Positions 42,466-48,927 of a stretch of DNA of 48,927 nt are shown here, piece after piece. The translations under genes and the position numbers were made by a program. Positions within the stretch are counted from its first letter, which is position 1. The number at the start of each line of letters is the position of its first letter. A model generated the notes under the pieces. The model was not told the origin of the DNA. It saw only the letters and a program-made list of their open reading frames with translations, and did no database searches. Source of the DNA: Gemmatimonadota bacterium (GTDB taxonomy: Bacteria; Gemmatimonadota; Gemmatimonadetes; Longimicrobiales; Gaopeijiaceae); contig VXOC01000151.1 of the NCBI GenBank assembly GCA_009840215.1, forward strand, positions 1 through 48,927. The letters are read 5' to 3'.

Positions 42466-43266
42466 CTACCCGCGTTTTGTCTCCTCCACCTCCGCGTACG
42501 CGTCGTGCTCGTGGATCGACTCGAAGTTGACCACGTGCACCCTGAACCACGTGACCGGCTCCATGGCGCGCAGCCCCAGCGTCACCTCGCGCACCAGGTC
42601 CTCCACGAAGCGCGGGTTGTCGTAGGCCCGCTCGGTCACCCACTTCTCGTCGGCGCGCTTGAGTACCGGGTAGAGGCCGCACGAGGCCGACTCGTCCACC
42701 AGCGCCACCAGGTCCTCGATCCACAGCTCGCCCTCGAAACGCGCCTGCACCGTCACCAGACTGCGCTGGTTGTGGGCGCCCCGCGCGCTGATCTCGCGTG
42801 AACAGGGGCACAGCGTGGTGACCGGGACCTTCACCGTCAGCACGAAGTCGTCGGCGACACCGCTCGACGCCTCGAAGGCGCAGTCGTAGGAGAGCAGGCC
42901 CGCCGCGCCCGTGACCGGCGCCCGCTTCTCCATGAAGTAGGGGAAGAAGACGCGCAGATGGGCCGTCTCGGCGTCGAGGCGGTCGCGCATGGTGCGGAGA
43001 ATGTCCGGCAGCGCGTCCACCGAAACGACGCCGTCGTAGGAGTTGAGGATCTCCATGAAGCGGCTCATGTGGGTGCCCTTGAAGTGGTGGGGCAGGTCCA
43101 CGGACATGTCGATCGTGGCCACTGTGTGTTGCGCGGCCTTCTCCCGGTCCTTCACCGCGATCGGGAAACGGATGTTCTGAACCCCCACCTTGGCGATGGG
43201 GACGCGGCGCCCGTCAGGGTTGGCCTGCACGTCGGCCAGGGTGGCGGTGTCGAAGGGGGCGTTCAT
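42466..43266 (-). CDS. folE2: GTP cyclohydrolase IB (FolE2)
   Basis: The 266-residue protein is a full-length FolE2: VGVQNIRFPIAVKDREK, IDMSVDLPHHFKGTHMSRF, the catalytic-site region TTLCPCSREIS with GAHNQRS, and EDLVALVDESASCGLYPVLKRADEK. It converts GTP to 7,8-dihydroneopterin triphosphate, the first step of folate or deazapurine synthesis. Unlike zinc-dependent FolE it works with other metals, and in many bacteria it is induced by zinc starvation. The start overlaps the MazG-like gene by 4 bp. Its placement among zinc-free ribosomal proteins supports a zinc-sparing role. Confidence 0.96.
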   Translation of the reverse strand: MNAPFDTATLADVQANPDGRRVPIAKVGVQNIRFPIAVKDREKAAQHTVATIDMSVDLPHHFKGTHMSRFMEILNSYDGVVSVDALPDILRTMRDRLDAETAHLRVFFPYFMEKRAPVTGAAGLLSYDCAFEASSGVADDFVLTVKVPVTTLCPCSREISARGAHNQRSLVTVQARFEGELWIEDLVALVDESASCGLYPVLKRADEKWVTERAYDNPRFVEDLVREVTLGLRAMEPVTWFRVHVVNFESIHEHDAYAEVEETKRG

Positions 43267-43634
43267 GATTCGTCGGGTTCGCCGGGGGCCTCCGGCTCGG
43301 CCCGTCGTCTGGTGTCGATATGGCGCATCTTCCGTTCGACGGCCGCCGCCAGGTCGATCCCGCGGCTGTTCGCGAAGTTCAGCAGCGCGATGCAGACGTC
43401 GGCTGCCTCATCCACGAAATCCGCCTCGTCCACCCGCCGGCCCTTCCAGACCTTCTTCTCCAGGTTGGCGAGCTCGCCGGTCTCGCCGGCGAGTTCCAGG
43501 GCGAAGAAACGGGGTGGACGGGTTGGGAAGGCGGCTTTCTGGTAGCGCCGGAACTCCGTCTGGAGCGCCCTGAGTCCCCGGTAGCTGGTGGGGAGGAGGG
43601 CGCTGGCGGAGTCCGCGGGGATGTCTCTATTCAT
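43263..43634 (-). CDS. MazG-like nucleotide pyrophosphohydrolase
   Basis: From ATG 43634 the product is 123 residues. It has the all-alpha NTP pyrophosphatase signature: FFALELAGETGELANLEKKVWKGR (ExxE) followed by DFVDEAADVCIALLNFANSRGIDL (DExxD). The family removes pyrophosphate from nucleoside or related triphosphates with Mg2+. Its stop overlaps the folE2 start (ATGA), so both are made from one mRNA. This pairing suggests a substrate related to the FolE2 product, dihydroneopterin triphosphate, but general nucleotide-pool cleaning is equally compatible. Confidence 0.87.
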   Translation of the reverse strand: MNRDIPADSASALLPTSYRGLRALQTEFRRYQKAAFPTRPPRFFALELAGETGELANLEKKVWKGRRVDEADFVDEAADVCIALLNFANSRGIDLAAAVERKMRHIDTRRRAEPEAPGEPDES

Positions 43635-43712
43635 GGCGGCGGCTCGCGAGGGTCGGGCGGCGGCTCCGCCCGTGCCGTGAAAAAATGCCACAAACGGGCC
43701 ATATTGTCGAAC

Positions 43713-44267
43713 ATGGGCGACAAGGACGGCAGTTCGGAAGTGAGACTCGTGCGCGTCGGCATCGTGACGGTGTCGGACCGTGCCTCCCGCGGCGAATACG
43801 AGGACCGGGGCGGGCCTGCGGTGCGCGAGTACCTGGCCGAGGTGCTGGTGACTCCGTGGGAAGCCGAGACCCGGATCATTCCGGATGAGGTGGACCTGAT
43901 CCGCGCGACCCTGGTGGAACTCGTGGACGACCTGGGGTGCTGCCTGGTGATCACCACCGGGGGGACCGGCCCCTCGCCCCGTGACGTCACCCCGGAGGCG
44001 ACCGCCGCCGTGATCGAGAAGGAGCTGGCCGGGTTCGGCGAGGCCATGCGAGCCGTGTCGCGTCCCCATGTGCCGACGGCGATCCTGTCGCGCCAGGTCG
44101 CGGGGGTGCGGGGCGGGGGGCTGATCATCAACCTGCCGGGCTCGCCGAAGGCCGTGCGGGAGTGTCTGGATGCTGTGTTCGCAGCGGTGCCGGACTGCGT
44201 GGACCTGATCGGGGGGCCGTACCTGGAGACGGACCGTGAGCGGGTGGAGGCGTACCGGCCGCATTGA
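43713..44267 (+). CDS. mogA: Molybdopterin adenylyltransferase MogA
   Basis: The ATG at 43713 gives 184 residues. Diagnostic sequences are VGIVTVSDRASRGEYEDRGGPAVREYL, RIIPDEVDLIRATLVELVD, VITTGGTGPSPRDVTPEAT and LPGSPKAVRECLDAVFAAVPDCVDLIGGPYLET. They follow E. coli MogA closely, including the extended region absent from MoaB. The enzyme adenylates molybdopterin before molybdate insertion. It is transcribed divergently from the mazG-like/folE2 pair. No other molybdenum cofactor gene is in the window. Confidence 0.92.
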   Translation: MGDKDGSSEVRLVRVGIVTVSDRASRGEYEDRGGPAVREYLAEVLVTPWEAETRIIPDEVDLIRATLVELVDDLGCCLVITTGGTGPSPRDVTPEATAAVIEKELAGFGEAMRAVSRPHVPTAILSRQVAGVRGGGLIINLPGSPKAVRECLDAVFAAVPDCVDLIGGPYLETDRERVEAYRPH

Positions 44268-44287
44268 GGGGGAGTGAATCTCAACCG

Positions 44288-44929
44288 ATGAGGATTCGAG
44301 TCGGTTCCTGGCTGCTCCTCGTTTTGGCGAACGGATGTCAGCCGGACAGCACACCGTCGACGCGGTTCGCCGGATCCGGGAACTCCGGGGAAGGATGCGA
44401 GTGGCTTTCGGCTCCCGAGGCAGACGCCGCAGACGTGCCGATCTGTGGCCTTGACTTCCGCGAGGTCGTGCGCCTGGAAGGAACCATCGACGCGACGATA
44501 CCCAACGCCCCTGTCCGGGTCCTGCGGGACGGCACTTTCATAACCGGTACCTACTCGCGCGGCAAGCTGGCGCTCTGGGGACGGGACGGTGCTCTCCTCG
44601 ATGTCCTCGGAATTCATGCCGACGGTGGCGGACTGATCTGGGTTTCGGCGCAAATGCCGGGTCCCGACGCCCCCCGGCAACCTCCTGAAGACCTTGATGC
44701 ACCGGTCGTTCCCTACGAGGAAGGCAAGGGTGAGACAGGCGACTACACGGACCACGTCATCGAGGCGTTGACGCCGGACGGGCGCCTGGTGGCATCCGTT
44801 CGGTTCGATTCCCCGGCGGATGTCCCGTACCCTGTCGCCGGGAACCTGTGGTATCGCCCGACTCCGGACAGGCTGTCCATTGTCGTTCTGGAAGTGCTTC
44901 TGACGGTGCGTGGATCGAATCAGCCTTGA
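44288..44929 (+). CDS. Hypothetical lipoprotein
   Basis: From ATG 44288 the product is 213 residues with a short signal ending in LANGC, a probable lipobox. The mature part contains PICGLDFREVVRLEG, a propeller-like GKLALWGRDGALLDVLG and VIEALTPDGRLVASVRFD. This resembles the 6-bladed propeller fragments of bacterial secreted proteins but is too short for a whole propeller. It starts 20 bp after mogA on the same strand and may be co-transcribed. I do not recognise a family. Confidence 0.65.
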   Translation: MRIRVGSWLLLVLANGCQPDSTPSTRFAGSGNSGEGCEWLSAPEADAADVPICGLDFREVVRLEGTIDATIPNAPVRVLRDGTFITGTYSRGKLALWGRDGALLDVLGIHADGGGLIWVSAQMPGPDAPRQPPEDLDAPVVPYEEGKGETGDYTDHVIEALTPDGRLVASVRFDSPADVPYPVAGNLWYRPTPDRLSIVVLEVLLTVRGSNQP

Positions 44930-45013
44930 TTTCTCCCCGCAATTCCGCGAAAATTAAAGGCTACGGTGCATGTCACCTCCCGACGTCACCCCCATCCTCC
45001 AGAGAATCACCGC

Positions 45014-45319
45014 ATGGCCAAGAAGGGCAAACTGCAGAAGAACGACCGCCGGGCGCAGCTGGTCGCCAGATACGCCGAGAAACGGGCGGAACTCGTGACC
45101 GTCATGAAGGACCCCGACGCTTCGCCCGAAGTGAAGCGGCAGGCCATGGCGTCGCTGCAGGCGCTGCCCCGCGACTCGGCTGCGGTGCGCTACCGCAACC
45201 GCTGCCAGATGACCGGGCGTCCCCGCGGCTTCATCGGCAAGTTCGGCATTTCCCGGATCGCGTTTCGCGAGATGTCCCTGCACGGGCTGATCCCGGGGGT
45301 CCGCAAGTCATCCTGGTAG
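45014..45319 (+). CDS. rpsN: Ribosomal protein uS14 (long, zinc-free form)
   Basis: The 101-residue protein ([33 protein letters not shown]...[41 protein letters not shown]) is the long uS14 type. It has one Cys only, so the zinc ribbon of the short form is absent. It is outside any spc-type ribosomal operon, suggesting a second copy used when zinc is scarce. Its last 12 bp overlap the end of the convergent downstream gene. Confidence 0.95.
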   Translation: MAKKGKLQKNDRRAQLVARYAEKRAELVTVMKDPDASPEVKRQAMASLQALPRDSAAVRYRNRCQMTGRPRGFIGKFGISRIAFREMSLHGLIPGVRKSSW

Positions 45320-46144
45320 ACCTCGGCTGCCCGGTACCGTACCGCCCGCGGGCGGCTGTCCACCAAGCGGGGGAAGGCTGCGCTCCTCCTCCTGCTCGGC
45401 GCTGTATTCGGGCCGGGCGTAGTCCGCGATCCGGTCCAGCAGGCCGTCGAGTATGCGGCGGCGTCTCCCGCTGATCCATTTCATCAGACGGCGGGCCCCT
45501 AAGTAGAGTCCCCCGATCGCTGCGACCGGGAACAGCACGGTGAGAAGTGTGGACCCGAGGATCTTTCCGCCCACGATGATCCCGGCGCCCAGCCCGATCG
45601 CCAGGCCTCCCGCGCCGACCATGCCGCCGAAGAGGTTGTCGGCCACCGTATGCAGTTCCTCCGAGGCGTGAATGCGGGTTTCTCCCATCCGCGACGCCAC
45701 GGAGACGTGGATGGCCCGGCTTCCCCCCTCCGTCGACTTCCAGGTCAGCGTGCGGCCGGTCATGGAAACGCTCCCGGGTCCCAGGAAGGAATGCTTGGCA
45801 TCCATTTCCGCGGGGACCTGCCAGAAATCCTGGTTCGTGATCTCGCCCGGCACGACCCGGGCCGTGCGGATGGTCAAGGGTGTCCCGACCGCCCATTCCC
45901 ACCACACCCCCGGCTCCGATGTGTCGGAGTGGTCCATCCGGGCCGCGGCGCGCTGGACGTACACGGGATCGATCCCCGCCTCGGCGGCGGCCTCCTGGAT
46001 CTGGGTCAGCGTGAGCCCTTCGCCGTGTCTGCCGTGACCGCGCCCCTCCCGCTCCTCCTGAAGCTTCGTGGCCAGCTCCAGGAGGCGGCGCACGGCCTTG
46101 TCGCCGTACCGGCGGGAAGGGCTGGATCGGTCGTCGGAAGCCAT
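45308..46144 (-). CDS. Hypothetical membrane protein with N-terminal cytosolic domain
   Basis: The 278-residue protein has an N-terminal helical part with [27 protein letters not shown], a pattern common in a group of bacterial proteins with a small DNA- or protein-binding-like helix bundle. A beta-rich middle follows ([34 protein letters not shown]). A glycine-rich two-helix membrane hairpin follows ([46 protein letters not shown]) with a basic, Pro-rich tail. I do not recognise a named family. Its 3' end overlaps rpsN by 12 bp. Confidence 0.7.
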   Translation of the reverse strand: MASDDRSSPSRRYGDKAVRRLLELATKLQEEREGRGHGRHGEGLTLTQIQEAAAEAGIDPVYVQRAAARMDHSDTSEPGVWWEWAVGTPLTIRTARVVPGEITNQDFWQVPAEMDAKHSFLGPGSVSMTGRTLTWKSTEGGSRAIHVSVASRMGETRIHASEELHTVADNLFGGMVGAGGLAIGLGAGIIVGGKILGSTLLTVLFPVAAIGGLYLGARRLMKWISGRRRRILDGLLDRIADYARPEYSAEQEEERSLPPLGGQPPAGGTVPGSRGLPG

Positions 46145-46200
46145 TGCGCGTCGGGGGCCCGGGGTTCAGGAATGGTTATGCCCGCGACTACCAACCTAAC

Positions 46201-47172
46201 ATGACCCCGACCGCTACCCCCCTCACCGAACACACCGGAATCGGGGTGCCGCTCATCTGCGGGGCGATGTACCCGTGCAGCAATCCCGAGCTGGTGGCGG
46301 CGGCATCGGAGGCGGGGGGAATCGGGATCGTGCAGCCGGTGAGCCTGACCTGGGTGCACGGGTACGATTTCCGCGCAGGACTGCGCCACATTCGCTCCCT
46401 GACCGACAGGCCGATCGGCATGAACGCGCTGATCGAGAAGGCCTCGAAGAGGTACCACGAGCGGATGACAGGGTGGATCGACATCGCGCTGGAGGAGGGG
46501 GTGCGCTTCTTCGTTACGTCGCTGGGCAAGCCGAGGTGGGTGGTGGACCGGGTCGCGCCGCACGGTGGCGTGGTCTACCACGACGTGACAGAGCGAAAGT
46601 GGGCGCTCAAGGGACTCGAGTCGGGGGTGCACGGGCTGATCGCGGTGAATCGCCGTGCGGGGGGGCACGCGGGTCCCCGGGGAGTGGAGGCGCTACTGGA
46701 CGAGGTGGGCGACCTCGGGGTGCCGGTCGTGTGCGCGGGTGGGGTGGGGACGCCATGGGAATTCGCGCGGGCGCTCGAGCTCGGCTACGCGGGCGTACAG
46801 CTCGGGACCCGGTTCATCGCCACCCACGAATGCACCGCCTCGGATGCCTACAAGCGCGCCATCCTGGAGGCGGGCGAGGACGACGTGGTGCTCTCGGAGA
46901 AGCTGACCGGAGTGCCCGTTGCACTGCTGCACACGCCGTACGTGCGACGGATGGGACTCAGGGCGGGCCCGCTCGCCAGACGGCTGCTGCGGGGCAATCG
47001 CACCAAGCACTGGATGCGGCTGGCCTACTCGGTGAAGTCCTTCTGGCAGCTCAAGCGGTCGCTGCGCGACGAGGAACGGGAGCTGTGGCAGGCGGGAAAG
47101 AGCGTGGCCGGGATCGAGGAGATCGAATCGGCGGGGGACGTGGTGCGGCGCTACGCCGCGGCGCTCCAATAA
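46201..47172 (+). CDS. Nitronate monooxygenase-like flavoprotein (NPD family)
   Basis: From ATG 46201 the product has 323 residues. The TIM-barrel FMN family is shown by GVPLICGAMYPCSNPELVAAASEAGGIGIVQP, NRRAGGHAGPRGVEAL, PVVCAGGVGTPWEFARALELGYAGVQLGTRFIATHEC and SDAYKRAILEA. The His in GGHAG is the usual catalytic residue. Relatives oxidise propionate 3-nitronate or act as enoyl reductases in lipid synthesis (FabK). The C-terminus (MRLAYSVKSFWQLKRSLRDEE) is unlike FabK, so nitronate monooxygenase-like is the safer call. It ends 4 bp before the convergent DUF4015 gene. Confidence 0.85.
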   Translation: MTPTATPLTEHTGIGVPLICGAMYPCSNPELVAAASEAGGIGIVQPVSLTWVHGYDFRAGLRHIRSLTDRPIGMNALIEKASKRYHERMTGWIDIALEEGVRFFVTSLGKPRWVVDRVAPHGGVVYHDVTERKWALKGLESGVHGLIAVNRRAGGHAGPRGVEALLDEVGDLGVPVVCAGGVGTPWEFARALELGYAGVQLGTRFIATHECTASDAYKRAILEAGEDDVVLSEKLTGVPVALLHTPYVRRMGLRAGPLARRLLRGNRTKHWMRLAYSVKSFWQLKRSLRDEERELWQAGKSVAGIEEIESAGDVVRRYAAALQ

Positions 47173-47176
47173 GGAC

Positions 47177-48685
47177 CTACCCGCGCCTTCGAACGCTCGT
47201 TGTGTCGGTCGAATCCGGCACACCCTGCGCGCTGTCGGCCGCCTCCCCCTCGTCCTCATCCACCACGACCGTCACCGTATCGAACAGCTCGAACCGCCTC
47301 GAAACCGGAATGATCTCGTTCGCGATCCGCACCATCGGCTCCTCCGTGAATCCCTCAGCCGGCTCCAGCGCAGCCTCGGTGTAGCGGCTGCCCGGGTTCC
47401 ACAGAATCCACTCCTGAATGCCCACGTCGTAGGTGGCCTGGATCTGCGCGCGCACCTCGGGGGCCTCGTAGCGGGGCGCGCCCAGGGTGAAGTCCTGCAG
47501 CCAGGGACGCGTGGCACCCGCGCCCTCCATTTCGGCCGACCGCTCGACCGCGTCCTCGAGCGCGCGGCGCACGATCTCGTAGGGGTACGAGTTGGGCTTC
47601 TGGTAGCCGAAGCTGCCCCTCCAGTAGTGGCTCGGATAGACCATCGGCAACGCCACGTCGATCACGTCGATGAACGATTCCCACACCTGGCCGATCCCGA
47701 CGTCGCGCGTGGCCGAAGTGGTTACTCCGAAGACATCGGCGGTGACGTCCACCCCAAGGTCGGAGAGCTCCGCGCGGCTGTACGCCAGGAACTCCCGGAT
47801 CGCCTCGGTGCGGGGCCGCCCTTCACGGCCCGGGAAGTGCGCGCGCCCGAGGGCCGACGCGGGCGCGTCCGGGAAGCGGACATAGTCCCACTGGATTTCG
47901 GGGAATCCCATCTCCGCCACCTCGCGCGCGAGGTCGACGTGATAGTCCCAGACCTCGCGGTTGAAGGGGTTCAGCCACACCGTCCCGTTGTTGTCCGCCC
48001 AGGTTCCGCCCGCGGTATCCTGCACCGCCAGTTCCGGGTGCGCCGCCGCCAGGATCGGATCCTTCACGATCACGATGCGGGCAATCGGGTAGATCCCCGC
48101 CTCCTCCAGCTGCGTGAGCAGCCACGTCATGCTGGGAATGCGGATCTCCCCGGTTGCGCCGATCTCGCGGGCCAGCGGCACCGCGGTGCGGTGACTCACG
48201 TAGCCGGTGGCGTCCTTGATGTCGATCACGAAGCTGTTGACCTCGGTGCGCCGGGCCAGGTCGGTCAGGGCAGCCATGCGCCGCCTCGACCCCGCGGACC
48301 ACGAATTCACGTAGAGCCCGCGCACATGTTCGGGGCGCTCGAAGAAGAAGAAGGTGCGTTCGTCGGGCGAGAGGGCGCCGTCGGTCCCTGCCACGGTGAG
48401 CGGATCGGGATCCGGGGCCGGCCTCTGCCTGGATGGCATGCCTCCAGCCGGGGTCCCCTCCGGCGTCGTGGTCCCGACCGTGTCTTCCTGGCCTGCAGCC
48501 TCGCCCGCAGTATTCTCCTGAACCGCTGTCTGGTCCACCGCCGGAAGCGAAGACGAGGCGTCCGGTGCGGGGTTGGCGCCCCCCGCCTCATCGGCGGATG
48601 CCGGGCCCTGGCGGGATGCCTCGTCTCCCGCGTTGCATGCCGTCAACACCGCTGCGATCAAGAGACCTGCCGCCAAATGTTTCAT
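47177..48685 (-). CDS. DUF4015 putative glycoside hydrolase lipoprotein
   Basis: From ATG 48685 the protein has 502 residues, with a lipobox LTAC and a Pro/Ala/Glu-rich low-complexity tether to about residue 100. The catalytic-like region is a (beta/alpha)8 barrel of the DUF4015/COG1306 group: VRGLYVNSWSAGS, VNSFVIDIKDATGYVSH, IARIVIVKDPILA, FPEIQWDYVRFPD and VDVTADVFGV. Acidic residues in IDIKD and WDYVRFPD are candidates for catalysis. Members are related to GH13-like barrels, but activity is mostly unproven. It is probably anchored in the envelope facing the periplasm. Confidence 0.87.
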   Translation of the reverse strand: MKHLAAGLLIAAVLTACNAGDEASRQGPASADEAGGANPAPDASSSLPAVDQTAVQENTAGEAAGQEDTVGTTTPEGTPAGGMPSRQRPAPDPDPLTVAGTDGALSPDERTFFFFERPEHVRGLYVNSWSAGSRRRMAALTDLARRTEVNSFVIDIKDATGYVSHRTAVPLAREIGATGEIRIPSMTWLLTQLEEAGIYPIARIVIVKDPILAAAHPELAVQDTAGGTWADNNGTVWLNPFNREVWDYHVDLAREVAEMGFPEIQWDYVRFPDAPASALGRAHFPGREGRPRTEAIREFLAYSRAELSDLGVDVTADVFGVTTSATRDVGIGQVWESFIDVIDVALPMVYPSHYWRGSFGYQKPNSYPYEIVRRALEDAVERSAEMEGAGATRPWLQDFTLGAPRYEAPEVRAQIQATYDVGIQEWILWNPGSRYTEAALEPAEGFTEEPMVRIANEIIPVSRRFELFDTVTVVVDEDEGEAADSAQGVPDSTDTTSVRRRG

Positions 48686-48854
48686 CGCCCAATATAACCG
48701 AAATCGTATCCGGGAGGTCCGGTGTCTGCCAGGGGGAAGTGACCGGTCCCCGCCTTGCGGCTCGCGCACCTGCGACATGTGAACGCCCCAGCGACGTTGG
48801 TGCCATGGCACCCCCACGCTATCTTCTCTCTGCTCCGGTCAAGGCCGGACCAAA

Positions 48855-48927
48855 GGGGCCATAGCTCAGCTGGGAGAGCGCTGGCTTTGCAAGCCAGAGG
48901 TCACCGGTTCGATCCCGGTTGGCTCCA
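48855..48927 (+). tRNA. tRNA-Ala (anticodon TGC)
   Basis: GGGGCCA at the 5' end pairs with TGGCTCC at the 3' end (one G-U). The D arm region is GCTC...GAGC. The anticodon stem CTGGC/GCCAG encloses TTTGCAA with anticodon TGC, and the T arm has GGTTCGATCCC. The visible sequence ends at the discriminator A at the window edge, so any encoded CCA is not seen. Confidence 0.95.

Noticed and set aside
43635-44354. Upstream extension of the MazG-like gene
   Set aside because: It is antisense to mogA; the family begins near MNRDIPADS at 43634.
1-48927. CRISPR array, insertion sequence, prophage or toxin-antitoxin system
   Set aside because: The only tandem repeats are coding (19671-19802 and the lipoprotein modules); no transposase, integrase, phage or toxin-like product was seen.

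Overview
The window is a GC-rich, densely coded bacterial chromosome segment. Many genes overlap by 4 bp and many starts are GTG or TTG. Secreted lipoproteins, FG-GAP/LVIVD propeller proteins, a cytochrome c plus copper-monooxygenase protein, DUF5117/DUF4953-type zinc proteases and a DUF5686-type barrel together resemble Gemmatimonadota, possibly a marine or host-associated lineage. That assignment is inference from gene content; no rRNA is present. I see no IS element, prophage, CRISPR array or rRNA. The only RNA gene found is a tRNA-Ala at the right edge.

Region 1 (1-8500, all minus strand) is a polysaccharide-utilisation operon that runs off the left edge. In transcription order it holds a promoter with a 13-bp-arm palindrome over its -10 region, two large lipoproteins with repeated ~160-residue beta-sandwich-like modules, a ROK repressor, a GH16 endo-beta-glucanase (laminarinase-like) and a GPH-type MFS sugar symporter. 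The symporter is the most unusual object in the window. A copy of the same module is spliced into its predicted periplasmic loop 3-4, and that copy is circularly permuted: C-terminal half first, then the inter-repeat linker, then the N-terminal half. A reasonable model is that the lipoproteins bind glucan, GH16 cuts it, the module-bearing symporter captures and imports the products, and the ROK protein senses the sugar and controls the operon.

Region 2 (8500-24600) is mixed housekeeping and secreted functions: an SLC13/DASS carboxylate transporter, a phospholipase-D/cardiolipin synthase and a VTT-like membrane protein in one operon; a cytochrome-c/PHM-like copper protein with a secreted partner; an M24 peptidase, a thioredoxin-like protein, acyl-CoA thioesterase II, an amidase, a membrane coiled-coil protein with 33-bp repeats, a large metzincin-like protease, an OmpR-type regulator and a dolichol/phytol kinase-like protein.

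Region 3 (24600-41400) contains yigZ, a translationally coupled feoA-feoB-binding-lipoprotein operon, two tandem FG-GAP/LVIVD secreted paralogues, a TolB-like propeller lipoprotein, a trypsin-like protease followed by a free-standing copy of its N-terminal domain, a CoA transferase, a DUF3810-like metalloprotease and a DUF5686-like outer-membrane barrel.

Region 4 (41400-48927) gathers zinc-free versions of ribosomal proteins bL28, bL33, bL31 and uS14 around zinc-independent GTP cyclohydrolase FolE2. This is the usual content of a zinc-starvation (Zur) regulon. folE2 overlaps a MazG-like pyrophosphohydrolase. mogA, two hypothetical proteins, a nitronate-monooxygenase-like enzyme, a DUF4015 glycosidase-like lipoprotein and tRNA-Ala(TGC) complete the window.
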